Shown: piece by piece, positions 44,286-53,831 of the stretch
How positions within the stretch are numbered: the first letter of the stretch is position 1
How the letters are laid out: every line of letters begins with the position of its first letter
Source: Lachnospiraceae bacterium
GTDB taxonomy: Bacteria > Bacillota > Clostridia > Lachnospirales > Lachnospiraceae
DNA: 64,000 nt
Assembly (NCBI GenBank): GCA_910575005.1
Contig: CAJTCL010000001.1
Coordinates: forward strand, 124,001-188,000
Direction of reading: 5' to 3'
Made by a program: the position numbers and the translations under genes
The notes under the pieces: generated by a model
Database searches by the model: none
Told to the model about the DNA's origin: nothing
Seen by the model: the letters and a program-made list of their open reading frames with translations, nothing else

Positions 44286-44724
44286 CCCAAAAACAGTATT
44301 CTGGATAACGAAGTTTCACAGCTTCCCAGAAATATCTTGCATATTCACAGCAAAATAAATATTCTACTGTATAGCACTGACACTCCTGCAACTGTTCCTC
44401 TGCCTTCTCACTGTCATAGACACTTGGTGTTCCATTGCAATATAGACTAAATGCTATTCTTATAATTTTTGCACTGCCACTGGTCTGCCATCCTTCATAA
44501 AGACATTCTGTTTTTATACATCCTGATTTGAAATCATAAATCTTATCTACGTTTACCCTAGTATCTCTGTCAATTCCAAGACAATATACAAATGCTTTGT
44601 GATATACATCTTGGTATCTGCATTTTTGCAGATACTCTTTATAAAAATTTCTATGTTCTTTGTTTCTAAACGTAATTGTATGAATGTCATTCTTTTCTGC
44701 GTCTGTCCCTGTACGTGCTAACAT
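44275..44724 (-). CDS. DUF6075-like protein
   Basis: A 149-residue protein: HRNFYKEYLQKCRYQDVYHK, FVYCLGIDRDTRVNVDKIYD, IKTECLYEGWQTSGSAKI and LFCCEYARYFWEAVKLRYPE. This is the DUF6075 pattern known from Clostridia mobile elements; function unknown. The start is the Met at 44724, preceded by CGGAGGACAAGCT. The frame stays open to 44859, but that extension only reads through the oriT-like hairpins. Its position next to oriT makes it the first gene to enter a recipient if transfer runs leftward (inference). Confidence 0.8.
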   Translation of the reverse strand: MLARTGTDAEKNDIHTITFRNKEHRNFYKEYLQKCRYQDVYHKAFVYCLGIDRDTRVNVDKIYDFKSGCIKTECLYEGWQTSGSAKIIRIAFSLYCNGTPSVYDSEKAEEQLQECQCYTVEYLFCCEYARYFWEAVKLRYPEYCFWVDM

Positions 44725-44749
44725 AGCTTGTCCTCCGTTTTTGAAATAC

Positions 44750-44817
44750 TTGGGAGCTACACTCCCAAACCCTTGTGGATTCGTGCTGCCAGTTACCCAA
44801 AAAGCGGCTAACTGGCA
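44750..44817. other. Candidate oriT of the ICE
   Basis: Two perfect inverted repeats lie together: TTGGGAG-CTACA-CTCCCAA (44750-44768) and TGCCAGTTA / TAACTGGCA (44787-44795 and 44809-44817). Between them is CCCTTGTGGATTCG. A short GC-rich hairpin plus a second longer repeat upstream of the accessory genes is the usual plan of transfer origins in Tn1549-type elements. The nick site is not determined and the relaxase is not in the window. Confidence 0.6.
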
Positions 44818-44964
44818 ACCCGAATTTATTTTTTCCTTAAATAGATATTTTCCTCCCATCTTATCGTTTTAGACCATAACACACTCGCAGCATAGATGCT
44901 CATTGTTGTGGCATTCACCCAATGGAATTTCTAGCATTTCCATTAGGATCATTGCACACGCAAA

Positions 44965-45004
44965 AAGGACACTTCCCTAAAATTTCTTTTAGAAAAATGT
45001 CCTT
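44965..45004. terminator. Hairpin near the ICE right end
   Basis: AAGGACA / TGTCCTT outside and CTAAAA / TTTTAG inside make a two-step stem between the DUF6075-like gene and lysS. It could insulate element and chromosome. Confidence 0.55.
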
Positions 45005-45073
45005 AAAGTACAAAATTATTTCGTTTAGAGAAACCGCAAATACTGTATGTTCAAGTATTATCACGTATTATGC

Positions 45074-45106
45074 GTTGTAAATTTGTTGTAAAAATGTTGT
45101 AAAATA
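45074..45106. repeat. Three 11-bp direct repeats at the probable ICE right end
   Basis: GTTGTAA recurs at 45074, 45085 and 45096, exactly 11 bases apart, 30-60 bases from the lysS stop codon, and is followed by TACAAC in inverse. Arrays of short direct repeats near an element end are typical arm sites of tyrosine integrases. The junction itself probably lies between 45105 and the lysS stop at 45135. Confidence 0.55.
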
Positions 45107-45134
45107 CAACTTCAAATCGCTGAAACCCTTGATT

Positions 45135-46634
45135 TTACTGGCTTTCTTTACCCAAAGTTTTCATCGTCGGGAACAATAGCACATCTCTTATTGCCGGAGA
45201 ATTTGTCATCATCATCACCATACGATCAATACCATATCCAATCCCACCTGTGGGCGGCATACCAATATTAAGAGCATTGAGGAAATCTTCATCAGTATGA
45301 TTTGCCTCATCATCTCCAGCAGCAAGCAGCGCTTCCTGTGCTTCAAAACGCTCTCTTTGATCAATCGGGTCATTTAATTCAGAATAGGCATTCGCCATTT
45401 CCCAGCCATTCATAAAGAATTCAAAACGCTCCACATACTCTGGATTCTCTGGCTTCTTCTTGGTCAGAGGAGAAATCTCAATTGGATGATCCATCACAAA
45501 AGTTGGCTGAATGAGATGATCTTCTACATATTCCTCAAAAAACAGGTTTAATATATCGCCTTTCTTATGCCTGTCCTCATATTCAATATGATGCTCATCT
45601 GCCAGTTTCTTTGCCTCTTCTGTATTACTGATCTCATTGAAATCTACATTTGCATACTTTTTCACAGCATCTACCATCGTGATACGCTCAAAAGGCTTGG
45701 ATAAATCCATCTGATGTTCTCCATAAGTAAGGATTTCAGAACCTGTAACTTCTTTGGCCACATAGCGGTAGAGATTTTCTGTAAGATCCATCATTCCATA
45801 ATAATCGGTATAAGCCTGATAAAGTTCCATCAAAGTAAATTCTGGATTATGTCTGGTGTCCAGACCTTCATTTCGGAACACGCGTCCAATTTCATAAACA
45901 CGCTCCATGCCTCCCACAATCAATCTCTTCAAATAAAGCTCCAGAGAAATACGAAGCTTCAAATCTTCATTTAAGGCATTAAAATGTGTCTCAAATGGTC
46001 TAGCAGCTGCGCCGCCTGCATTGCTCACCAGCATAGGTGTTTCCACTTCCATAAATCCCTGTCCATCCAGGAAACGACGAATACTGCTTAGTACCTTGGA
46101 ACGTTTGATAAATGTGTCCTTTACCTCGCTGTTCATGATTAAATCCACATAACGTTGACGATATCTGGCATCTGTATCAGTAAGACCATGATATTTTTCC
46201 GGCAAAATCTGAAGACTCTTAGAGAGAAGGATTACTTGCTGGGCATGGATAGACATTTCTCCGGTTTTTGTCTTAAATACTTCTCCCTTAATTCCCAATA
46301 TGTCGCCAACATCATATTTCTTAAAATCCTTATAGCTCTCCTCACCGATATTGTCTCTTGCCACATATGCCTGAATATTCCCCTGTAAATCCTGTACATT
46401 ACAGAAGGAGGCTTTTCCCATCACACGCTTGAACATCATTCTGCCAGCAATACTGACAGTTTGTCCTTCCAGCTCATCAAAATGATCTTTAATTTCCTGG
46501 CTATGTTTTGTCACCTCATATTTGGTGATCTGAAAAGGATCTTTGCCGTTATCCTGCAAATCCTTTAATTTATCATGACGAACCTTTATCAATTGATTTA
46601 AATCCTGTTCTGGTGATTGGTTGTTCTGTGCCAT
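45135..46634 (-). CDS. lysS: Lysyl-tRNA synthetase, class II
   Basis: A 499-residue class II LysRS of normal length. The N-terminal OB-fold holds GQTVSIAGRMMFKRVMGKAS. Motif 2 is IGRVFRNEGLDTRHNPEFT and motif 3 is GIGYGIDRMVMMM. It charges tRNA-Lys in the cytoplasm. It is the third gene of a unit with greA and the unknown gene upstream. Its 3' end borders the ICE; the last codons (KESQ) look complete, so the insertion did not damage it. Confidence 0.97.
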   Translation of the reverse strand: MAQNNQSPEQDLNQLIKVRHDKLKDLQDNGKDPFQITKYEVTKHSQEIKDHFDELEGQTVSIAGRMMFKRVMGKASFCNVQDLQGNIQAYVARDNIGEESYKDFKKYDVGDILGIKGEVFKTKTGEMSIHAQQVILLSKSLQILPEKYHGLTDTDARYRQRYVDLIMNSEVKDTFIKRSKVLSSIRRFLDGQGFMEVETPMLVSNAGGAAARPFETHFNALNEDLKLRISLELYLKRLIVGGMERVYEIGRVFRNEGLDTRHNPEFTLMELYQAYTDYYGMMDLTENLYRYVAKEVTGSEILTYGEHQMDLSKPFERITMVDAVKKYANVDFNEISNTEEAKKLADEHHIEYEDRHKKGDILNLFFEEYVEDHLIQPTFVMDHPIEISPLTKKKPENPEYVERFEFFMNGWEMANAYSELNDPIDQRERFEAQEALLAAGDDEANHTDEDFLNALNIGMPPTGGIGYGIDRMVMMMTNSPAIRDVLLFPTMKTLGKESQ

Positions 46635-46685
46635 TTTTCTTCCTCCTTCTGTGTACAGAACATAAAAATAATTATGTTCTAATTT

Positions 46686-47165
46686 TTAATTTGAACGCTG
46701 AATTTCCAATACTTTGTATTCTATCACACCAGCCTGTGTCTCAATCTTTACAATCTCTCCTACCTTTGCACCAATCAATGCTTTACCTACTGGAGACTCA
46801 TTGGAAATCTTACCCTGCAGGCTGTTTGCCTCGGTGGAACCGACAATTTTATATTCCAATTCCTCATCAAATTCACAATCTAAAATTCTCACCTTACATC
46901 CTACGTTGATTTTATCAAGATCCACTTCATCCTCTACGACAACCTCTGCATTTTTGAGGATTTTTTCAATCTCTTCAATTCTTGCCTCAATATCACGCTG
47001 CTCGTCTTTTGCTGCGTCATATTCTGCATTCTCAGAAAGATCCCCCTGTTCTCTTGCTTCCTTGATCTTTTGAGCAACTTCTTTTCTCTTAATAACTTTA
47101 AGCTCGTGCAACTCTGTCTCTAACTTCTTTAAACCTTCATATGTCAGTAAGTTTTTCTTTTCCAT
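46686..47165 (-). CDS. greA: Transcription elongation factor GreA
   Basis: A 159-residue GreA. An N-terminal coiled coil has LTYEGLKKLETELHELKVIK and NAEYDAAKDEQ at the acidic tip; the C-terminal domain has IVGSTEAN and ISNESPVGKALIGAKVG. GreA rescues backtracked RNA polymerase by stimulating transcript cleavage. The Met at 47165 is the usual start (MEKKNLLTYEG); a longer frame upstream lacks homology. It sits just before lysS, a common order in Clostridia. Confidence 0.96.
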   Translation of the reverse strand: MEKKNLLTYEGLKKLETELHELKVIKRKEVAQKIKEAREQGDLSENAEYDAAKDEQRDIEARIEEIEKILKNAEVVVEDEVDLDKINVGCKVRILDCEFDEELEYKIVGSTEANSLQGKISNESPVGKALIGAKVGEIVKIETQAGVIEYKVLEIQRSN

Positions 47166-47202
47166 AATACTACACCTTCCTACTACAATATAAACATAAC
47201 TC

Positions 47203-47814
47203 TTATACTCCCTTAACAATCACAGTATTATAACCGATGGGTATGGAAATGTCAAGATTCTCTAAGGTTTCCACTCGATTCCATTTCCGTTTGTATACAG
47301 GAATATAAAGCGTATGCTCCCGCATATACCTGACTGGACAATTTCCCTGCTGCTCCATGTCTAATATCACATTTACATCCTCAGAAAGCACTTGTCCTTT
47401 TGGCTCTGTCTGCACTACAAGGCCGCTGTCCTCATACATTCTTTGAATATACTCCGAAAAATATGCAGGACGGTCTGTCGCAATCCTAAGAAAATTCAAA
47501 TCCTCTGAGATCTGCTCTAAGACCACTTCCACCTGATCTTCATCCAGCAAAGATTCTGGCGGCGTATCTGTATCAACCAGCAATGGATGAAACTCCCGAT
47601 AAGACATTTGATACTGACTGAGCACTTGCTCTAAGATTCTTCTTAGCTTGTGCAGATAAGGATTTTCTCTGGAATTGTCTTCTTCATCCTCCCAATAGTC
47701 AAACTGCTCCTGAGAAATTTTATGCCATTTTCCCTGTAAAATAGCAAGTATGCGACCCAACCAGGATTTCTTCTGATTGCTTGATTCTTTGCCTCCACGC
47801 TCCCATCTCTCCAT
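47203..47814 (-). CDS. Hypothetical protein upstream of greA
   Basis: A 203-residue soluble acidic protein I do not recognise. It starts MERWERGGKESSN with a short basic region (KKSWLGRILAIL), then an acidic middle (ISQEQFDYWEDEE) and a C-terminal beta-rich part (YIPVYKRKWNRVETLENLDI). The Met at 47814 has TTTGGAGGT seven bases upstream, so the 15 codons before it are excluded. No membrane segment is evident. It probably shares a transcript with greA and lysS. Confidence 0.7.
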   Translation of the reverse strand: MERWERGGKESSNQKKSWLGRILAILQGKWHKISQEQFDYWEDEEDNSRENPYLHKLRRILEQVLSQYQMSYREFHPLLVDTDTPPESLLDEDQVEVVLEQISEDLNFLRIATDRPAYFSEYIQRMYEDSGLVVQTEPKGQVLSEDVNVILDMEQQGNCPVRYMREHTLYIPVYKRKWNRVETLENLDISIPIGYNTVIVKGV

Positions 47815-47897
47815 ACCAGACCTCCAAAATGCAGTGTTGTCCCTCTCCAGGAACCACAACTGTTTTTCCCAATATATGAAGAAAATCAGATGGGTAT

Positions 47898-48012
47898 GAC
47901 TTGACTGGCTCTATTTATAAATCTCAGTGATACTTTTTTCAATAGCATAATCAAGACATGATCACTTGATTGGCTCTATTCCAAATAGTTAGTATAATGT
48001 CTCGTTGATACT
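47898..48012. repeat. Imperfect direct duplication upstream of the hypothetical gene
   Basis: ACTTGACTGGCTCTATT ... TGATAC (from about 47899) is repeated as ACTTGATTGGCTCTATT ... TGATAC (from about 47964). The two copies are about 65 bases apart with small internal differences. It lies between dusB and the hypothetical gene, in the promoter region of the latter. Confidence 0.5.
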
Positions 48013-48057
48013 CAGTAAAAATACATAGCAGATGGATAACTATACAAGCAGGCTGAT

Positions 48058-49038
48058 CTATTTATCATCATAAAATTTTTCTGCTGCAAAAAACAGCTCT
48101 TCCAATTGCGCATAAGTCTCCACGAAATTGATCTTCCTGCGCAGTGTGGCAGAATTTTTATAACCGCTGGTATACCACGCCGCATGTTTTCGCATCTCCC
48201 GCATCCCTGTCAGTTCCCCCTTAAATGCAATCTGACTTTTGGCATGACGCAGAAGCATCTGTGTCACTTCCTGCATAGTAGGCTTGGCAAGTTCTTCTCC
48301 TGTTTCAAGATAATGCAAAATCTGATGAAAAATCCAAGGGTTCCCCTGCGCGCCTCTGCCAATCATAAAGCCATCGCAGCCTGTCTGTGCTCCCATCTTC
48401 TGTACATCCTGAGCCGTCAAAATATCTCCATTTCCAATCACTGGAATTGATACAGCCTCTTTCACTTGACGGATAATGTCCCAGTCTGCATGGCCAGAAT
48501 AATATTGTTCTCTAGTTCTTCCGTGGACTGCCACTGCAGCAGCTCCTGACTGCTCTGCAATCTTGGCAATTTCTACTGCATTGATATGGTTGTCATCAAA
48601 TCCTTTGCGTATCTTTACCGTTACTGGCTTTTGAATGGCCTTTGCCACCTTAGAGACAATCTGTTCTACTAACTTAGGTTGTTTCATCAGTGCAGAACCT
48701 TCTCCATTGTTTACTACTTTTGGCACAGGACAACCCATATTGATATCTAAAATATCAAAAGGACGCTCCTCGATACGCTTTGCCATCTCGCTCATAATAT
48801 CTGGATCTGAACCAAAAAGCTGTAAAGATACTGGACGTTCCCCCTGATCTGTTGTCAGCAAAATCTCAGTATTTTTATTGTTATAATAAATACCCTTGGC
48901 ACTGACCATCTCCATACACAAAAGTCCTGCCCCTTGCTCTTTGCAGAGCACACGAAATGGCAGGTCACAAACACCTGCCATTGGCGCCAAAACTAAATTA
49001 TTTTCTAATATTATATTTCCTATTTTTAATGGTTTCAT
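48058..49038 (-). CDS. dusB: tRNA-dihydrouridine synthase (DusB-type)
   Basis: A 326-residue flavoprotein. It starts with [20 protein letters not shown], has the catalytic cysteine in [39 protein letters not shown] and NGDI of the FMN barrel. It reduces uridine in the D-loop of tRNA. Its ATG overlaps the coaX stop (ATGA), so it is translated with coaX. Confidence 0.94.
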   Translation of the reverse strand: MKPLKIGNIILENNLVLAPMAGVCDLPFRVLCKEQGAGLLCMEMVSAKGIYYNNKNTEILLTTDQGERPVSLQLFGSDPDIMSEMAKRIEERPFDILDINMGCPVPKVVNNGEGSALMKQPKLVEQIVSKVAKAIQKPVTVKIRKGFDDNHINAVEIAKIAEQSGAAAVAVHGRTREQYYSGHADWDIIRQVKEAVSIPVIGNGDILTAQDVQKMGAQTGCDGFMIGRGAQGNPWIFHQILHYLETGEELAKPTMQEVTQMLLRHAKSQIAFKGELTGMREMRKHAAWYTSGYKNSATLRRKINFVETYAQLEELFFAAEKFYDDK

Positions 49039-49835
49039 ATTTTCTTTTTCAATTCTGGTTCTATTACACGATTCTGTTTGTTGTAAATCAGACGAAGCCC
49101 TTGCAATGTCAAAGTAGGATCGTAGATATCAATGGTATCTGTCTCATTTGCAATGATCGTACCCAATCCTCCAGTGGCTACCACCTTCAAATCCTGACAG
49201 TTAATCTCCTTCTTCGTCTGCTTAACAATGTACTCGGTCTGTCCAATCTGCCCATAGACCAACCCTGCCTGCATACTGCTGATCGTCTCTTTGGCAAGAA
49301 TGCTCTTGGGCTTGCGGATCTCAATCTCAGGAAGCTTTGCGGCCTCTTCCCACAATGCTTTTGCTGAGGTGCGAATTCCTGGCGCTGTCACTCCTGACAC
49401 AAAAGCTCCACTTGCATCCACCAGATCATAGGTTGTCCCTGTTCCAAAATCAATGACTAAAACTGGGCCTCCATACAGTTCATATGCCGCTGCCGCATCT
49501 ACAATGCGATCTGCACCGATCTGTCTGGGATTTTCAGTAGCTATGCGGATTCCTGTCTTGATACCTGGCTCCACTACTACTGGATGGATATCAAAATATT
49601 TGATAAACGCACTTAACAGGGAATGCATGACATTGGGCACCACAGAAGCAATAATTACATCCTCCACATTCTCATAAGAAATCCCATTATGTGCCAGCAT
49701 ATCACGTATCGAAATCCCATACTCATCAGAGGTTCGCTGAAGCTTGGTTGTCATTCGGAAGGTTGCTTCCAACTGATCCTGTTGAAAGACACCAAACGTA
49801 AAGTTTGTATTTCCCACATCCACAACTAATAACAT
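49035..49835 (-). CDS. coaX: Pantothenate kinase type III
   Basis: A 266-residue type III pantothenate kinase. It has [16 protein letters not shown] (phosphate 1), [12 protein letters not shown] and [16 protein letters not shown]. It phosphorylates pantothenate, the first step of coenzyme A synthesis. It lies between the DUF6145-like gene and dusB; gaps of four bases or overlaps indicate one operon with birA upstream. Confidence 0.95.
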   Translation of the reverse strand: MLLVVDVGNTNFTFGVFQQDQLEATFRMTTKLQRTSDEYGISIRDMLAHNGISYENVEDVIIASVVPNVMHSLLSAFIKYFDIHPVVVEPGIKTGIRIATENPRQIGADRIVDAAAAYELYGGPVLVIDFGTGTTYDLVDASGAFVSGVTAPGIRTSAKALWEEAAKLPEIEIRKPKSILAKETISSMQAGLVYGQIGQTEYIVKQTKKEINCQDLKVVATGGLGTIIANETDTIDIYDPTLTLQGLRLIYNKQNRVIEPELKKKI

Positions 49836-49838
49836 GTC

Positions 49839-50189
49839 CTAATCCTCCAAATCTTCTTCTGTCAACTCTTCTCCTAAGAAAAATACTCTATAATATATTT
49901 CCAGGGCTTCCAATAATTCTCGCTTTGTCCGCTGAATCTGTTTGATTTTCAAGACACTTCCGATCTCATCATACAACAGATCGCCTTCATCCGCATCTGT
50001 CTGAAACTGCAGTTGTCCCTCCTGATCAAACATAAGGGTTAATGTGCCTCCGATATCTTCCGTATACATCACACACAAAATCTTCAGTTCATCCTTAATC
50101 CCTTCTGGAAGACTATAAAATTCTTGATTCAAATAATATTTCTTGGTATATGCACTGGAACCACACAGTACCACTTCTTCCTGATTCAT
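49839..50189 (-). CDS. DUF6145-like protein
   Basis: A 116-residue protein: EVVLCGSSAYTKKYYLNQEF, KDELKILCVMYTEDIGGTLT and a C-terminal helix with LEALEIYYRVFFLGEELTE. It matches the DUF6145 pattern of Lachnospiraceae, with function unknown. It lies between birA and coaX in the same orientation with only short gaps, so it may act in the same cofactor-related transcription unit. Confidence 0.78.
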   Translation of the reverse strand: MNQEEVVLCGSSAYTKKYYLNQEFYSLPEGIKDELKILCVMYTEDIGGTLTLMFDQEGQLQFQTDADEGDLLYDEIGSVLKIKQIQRTKRELLEALEIYYRVFFLGEELTEEDLED

Positions 50190-50213
50190 TTTATTTCCCT
50201 CATCATCGACAAT

Positions 50214-51218
50214 TTATACATAACCATAGATTCCCCGCACAGACACTTCACCAGAAGAAACTTTTATGATTTCACCATTGCGCTCAACCAAAAGCTGTCC
50301 ACGCTGATCAATTCCCAGTGCTGTACCTTCGTATTCTCCCAGCGGATCCAGTACGCGGACTCTCCGCCCCCTGTTTGCCAACATAGTATGATACTCCTCC
50401 ATCAAAGCGGACAAATCCTGTGTCTGCATAAATATCTGATAATAATGTTCAAAATACTGCAGCACCGCGTCTAAAAGCTGTGCTCTGGAAATTGCGATGT
50501 TATGCCCCGACTGTTGCAGCTCCAAATCCAGAGAAGTAGCTGTCTTTGCAATTTCTTCTGGAAACTCCAACTGATGGACATTAATTCCAGTTCCCACTAC
50601 AATATGGTTGATATAATCAATTTGGGCACTCATCTCTGTCAAAATTCCCACAATTTTCTTGCCATTTAAAACAATATCATTGGGCCACTTAATCTCAGGA
50701 TGTAAGCCTGTAATCTCTTCAATTCCTTTTAACACTGCCATCGCCTTTACCAAGGTGAGCATTGGAGCATTGCCAGGATCCATTTCTGGTTTCAATAAAA
50801 TGGTAAAAAATACCCCAGTTCCATGTGGAGAACTCCAACCACGCCCCCGGCGTCCTCGCCCTGATGTCTGCATATCCGCTACCACCACCGCTCCATGCCA
50901 GTTTTGACTGTCCACGGTCTCAGCAATCCGCTTCGCCTCCGAATTGGTGGAATCCAGTTCGTCAAAATAATAAATCACATGCCCAAGCCACTTGGTGTGA
51001 AGCTGGCTTTCTATCTCACCTTCTGATAGAATATCTGGAATCTCGATCAAGCGGTAGCCTCTGTTTTGTACTGCCTCAATCACATAGCCCATTTCCTTTA
51101 ACTGCTTGACTGCCTTCCATATGGCTGTGCGAGATACTCCCAGCTGCTCACACAGTTCTTGACCAGATACATACTCTTCCTGATTTCGCCGCAAAATCTT
51201 TAATATCTTTGTCTTCAT
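50214..51218 (-). CDS. birA: Biotin-protein ligase and biotin repressor BirA
   Basis: A 334-residue bifunctional BirA. The N-terminal winged helix (CEQLGVSRTAIWKAVKQL) binds DNA. The ligase domain has GRGRRGRGWSSPHGTG (biotinoyl-AMP loop) and KWPNDIVLNGKKIVGIL. The C-terminal SH3-like domain ends GEVSVRGIYGYV. It attaches biotin to carboxylases and represses biotin genes. It is nine bases downstream of argF. Confidence 0.95.
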   Translation of the reverse strand: MKTKILKILRRNQEEYVSGQELCEQLGVSRTAIWKAVKQLKEMGYVIEAVQNRGYRLIEIPDILSEGEIESQLHTKWLGHVIYYFDELDSTNSEAKRIAETVDSQNWHGAVVVADMQTSGRGRRGRGWSSPHGTGVFFTILLKPEMDPGNAPMLTLVKAMAVLKGIEEITGLHPEIKWPNDIVLNGKKIVGILTEMSAQIDYINHIVVGTGINVHQLEFPEEIAKTATSLDLELQQSGHNIAISRAQLLDAVLQYFEHYYQIFMQTQDLSALMEEYHTMLANRGRRVRVLDPLGEYEGTALGIDQRGQLLVERNGEIIKVSSGEVSVRGIYGYV

Positions 51219-51227
51219 CCTAGTACC

Positions 51228-52214
51228 TTATTTCAATGTTGCATACATAATGGCCTTGATGCTGTGCATCCGATTCTCAGCCTCATCAAATACAACTGAT
51301 TGGCTGCTCTCAAATACCTCATTTGTCACTTCCATCTCTGTCAGACCAAATTTCTCATAAATTTGTTTTCCAATTGTTGTCTCAAGGTCATGGAATGCTG
51401 GCAGACAATGCATAAAAATTGCACTTTCCTTAGCATTTTCCATGATTTTCTTATTGACCTGATAAGGCATAAGCTCCTTAATACGGCTCTCCCAAACCTG
51501 ATCTGGCTCTCCCATAGACACCCAAACATCAGTATAAATCACATCCGCATCCTGTGTTCCTGTCAGCACATCCTCCGTCAAGGTAATGGAAGCTCCTGTC
51601 TGTTTGGCAATTTCCAGACAATAATCTACCAATTCCTGTTCTGGAAAATATGCTTTACTGGTACAGGCCACAAATTCCATCCCAAGCTTTGCACATGTAA
51701 CCATCAGTGAATTGCCCATATTATAGCGTGCATCTCCCATATATACAAACTTAATACCCTTTAAATGCCCTAGTTTTTCTTTGACTGTCAACATATCTGC
51801 AATCATCTGTGTGGGATGAAATTCATTGGTCAAGCCATTCCACACTGGAACACCGGCATATTCTGCCAGCTCTTCTACAATCTCCTGACCAAATCCCCGA
51901 TATTCAATGCCATCATACATCCTGCCGAGCACCCTTGCGGTATCCCGAATACTCTCTTTCTTGCCAATCTGGGAGCCAGACGGATCCAAATAGGTGACAT
52001 GCATTCCCAGATCATGAGCCGCCACCTCAAAAGAACATCTTGTTCTGGTACTTGTCTTTTCAAAAATTAAAGCAATATTTTTTCCTCTTAATTCTTCGTG
52101 TAAAACGCCCTGCTTTTTTTTCTGTTTTAATTCTTCTGAAAGTGTAATCAGATATTCAATTTCCTCCGGTGAAAAGTCTTTTATCTTTAAAAAATTCCGC
52201 CCTTTTAAATTCAT
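51228..52214 (-). CDS. argF: Ornithine carbamoyltransferase
   Basis: A 328-residue OTCase. Carbamoyl-phosphate binding is shown by [14 protein letters not shown]. The chain further has [22 protein letters not shown] (the ornithine loop is SMG) and [11 protein letters not shown]. It makes citrulline from ornithine in arginine synthesis, or the reverse in fermentation of arginine. No arcA or arcC lies beside it, so I cannot say which; the symbol argF is used for the anabolic reading. It has AAGGAGAAG before the ATG. Confidence 0.94.
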   Translation of the reverse strand: MNLKGRNFLKIKDFSPEEIEYLITLSEELKQKKKQGVLHEELRGKNIALIFEKTSTRTRCSFEVAAHDLGMHVTYLDPSGSQIGKKESIRDTARVLGRMYDGIEYRGFGQEIVEELAEYAGVPVWNGLTNEFHPTQMIADMLTVKEKLGHLKGIKFVYMGDARYNMGNSLMVTCAKLGMEFVACTSKAYFPEQELVDYCLEIAKQTGASITLTEDVLTGTQDADVIYTDVWVSMGEPDQVWESRIKELMPYQVNKKIMENAKESAIFMHCLPAFHDLETTIGKQIYEKFGLTEMEVTNEVFESSQSVVFDEAENRMHSIKAIMYATLK

Positions 52215-52226
52215 GGTATCTTCTCC

Positions 52227-53165
52227 TTATAGTTCTTTTGCAATTTCTGCAATGGACTTAGTAAGTCCTGCCATCCCCTGAATCTCAGAGGGAATGATAA
52301 TTTTTGTTGCTTTTCCGTCTGCTGCTTTTGTGAACGCTTCTAAGCTCTTTAACTGTAACACAGCACTGTCTGGCGCCGCTTCTTTTAAGAAACGTAAACC
52401 ATCTGCATTAGCCTGCTGAATCCGCAGAATTGCCTCTGCCTGACCTTCTGCTTCCCGCATGGTAGCTTCCTTTTTTGCCTCCGCACGCAGAATTGCTGCC
52501 TGCTTTTCTGCTTCTGCATCCAAAATCGCTGATTCTTTTTTTCCTTGTGCCACTAATACAGTAGCTGTCTTCTCTCCTTCCGCTTGAGTAACCGCCGCGC
52601 GACGTTCACGTTCTGCCTTGGCCTGTTTCTCCATAGCATCCTGAATCTGCTGCGGTGGAATAATATTTTTTAACTCCACACGATTTACCTTAATCCCCCA
52701 AGGATCCGTCGCCACATCCAGAGAGGCACGCATTTTCGTATTGATCAATTCTCTGGAAGTCAAGGTCTCATCTAACTCCAGATCACCAATAATATTTCGC
52801 AATGTTGTAGCTGTCAAATTTTCAATTGCCATAATCGGATTTTCCACTCCATAGGCAAACAGCTTTGGATCTGTAATCTGAAAATATACCACTGTATCAA
52901 TCCGCATTGTTACATTATCCTTGGTAATCACTGGCTGAGGAGCAAAATCTACAACCTGCTCTTTCAAGATCACTCGCTTTGCTACTCGATCAATAAAGGG
53001 TACTTTAAAATGCAGACCAACCCCCCAAGTTCCTTGATAACCTCCTAAACGTTCAATTACTAATGCATGTGCCTGTGGTACTATCTTTACACAAGACGAC
53101 AGCAAAATAAGTACAAATAACACCAATAACACTAATACTAAAAAACCAAATCCAGCTTCCATCAT
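52227..53165 (-). CDS. SPFH/band 7 (stomatin-like, QmcA-type) membrane protein
   Basis: A 312-residue protein with an N-terminal membrane anchor (FLVLVLLVLFVLILLSSCV) and an SPFH domain (VPQAHALVIERLGGYQGTWG, PQPVITKDNVTMRIDT). A coiled coil rich in Ala/Glu/Lys follows (about residues 190-260), ending GMAGLTKSIAEIAKEL. Such proteins make membrane microdomains and act with NfeD partners; an NfeD gene lies directly upstream. The Met at 53165 has AAGGAGG before it; the longer frame runs back into the NfeD gene. Confidence 0.93.
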   Translation of the reverse strand: MMEAGFGFLVLVLLVLFVLILLSSCVKIVPQAHALVIERLGGYQGTWGVGLHFKVPFIDRVAKRVILKEQVVDFAPQPVITKDNVTMRIDTVVYFQITDPKLFAYGVENPIMAIENLTATTLRNIIGDLELDETLTSRELINTKMRASLDVATDPWGIKVNRVELKNIIPPQQIQDAMEKQAKAERERRAAVTQAEGEKTATVLVAQGKKESAILDAEAEKQAAILRAEAKKEATMREAEGQAEAILRIQQANADGLRFLKEAAPDSAVLQLKSLEAFTKAADGKATKIIIPSEIQGMAGLTKSIAEIAKEL

Positions 53166-53181
53166 AGCTACCTCCTTTTTA

Positions 53182-53622
53182 TTACTCAGAAATTTGTGGT
53201 TTCTCTTTGACCATAAGTTTGACTCCTTTAATCTCCACAATTTCCACCTGCATATCCTTAGAAATCACCTGCTCATCCACAGAACGTGCTGTCCATTCTT
53301 GTCCGTCGACGCTGACCTGTCCCTGAGCTTTTAAATTATCAATTTCCTGTTTTACGATAGCAGTTTTTCCAATCAAACTATCTGCGTTGGTACGAATTCT
53401 GCCTTTATTGAGATATTCCGCTGCCAAAGGCCTTGTCAGTGCCAACAGCAAAACAGATACTACTACAAACAAAATAACCTGCACCACAATATTTGCTCCC
53501 AACAAACTTGCAATAAAGGCCGCCAAAGCCCCTCCTGCAAACCAAACTGTGGTAAGACCCAATGTGATAATCTCAATGACTGCCATTACAACAAGTACAA
53601 TTAGCCAAAAAATACCTTCCAT
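53182..53622 (-). CDS. NfeD family protein
   Basis: A 146-residue protein with an N-terminal membrane region of two to three helices (FWLIVLVVMAVIEIITLGL, NIVVQVILFVVVSVLLLAL) and a C-terminal OB-fold (LIGKTAIVKQEIDN, GQVSVDGQEWTARS). This is the short NfeD form without a protease domain. It is the typical partner of the SPFH protein encoded 17 bases further on. Confidence 0.93.
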   Translation of the reverse strand: MEGIFWLIVLVVMAVIEIITLGLTTVWFAGGALAAFIASLLGANIVVQVILFVVVSVLLLALTRPLAAEYLNKGRIRTNADSLIGKTAIVKQEIDNLKAQGQVSVDGQEWTARSVDEQVISKDMQVEIVEIKGVKLMVKEKPQISE

Positions 53623-53788
53623 AATAGAGTTTTCCTCCTTTCAGAGTTCCTTTCTTTTCTTGTCAAAACATTCATGTCTGCACTGCAGACACTATTATTA
53701 ATGAAAGGTTCCCCTGTTAGCTATCTTACTATATTTTCCCTCATATTACAACAATTAATCATGTTCGTACAAGGCATTTGACACAGAA

Positions 53789-53822
53789 AAGGCAGATATT
53801 TCAAATCTGAAATATCTGCCTT
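53789..53822 (-). terminator. Terminator of the cell wall hydrolase gene
   Basis: AAGGCAGATATTTCA and TGAAATATCTGCCTT form a perfect 15-base stem with a four-base loop, followed by TTTTCTG on the minus strand, ten bases past the stop codon. Confidence 0.88.
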
Positions 53823-53831
53823 AAACTTCAA

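Noticed and set aside
45135-46634. Disruption of lysS by the ICE
   Set aside because: All motifs and the C-terminal residues are present and the stop lies outside the repeats, so the gene looks whole.
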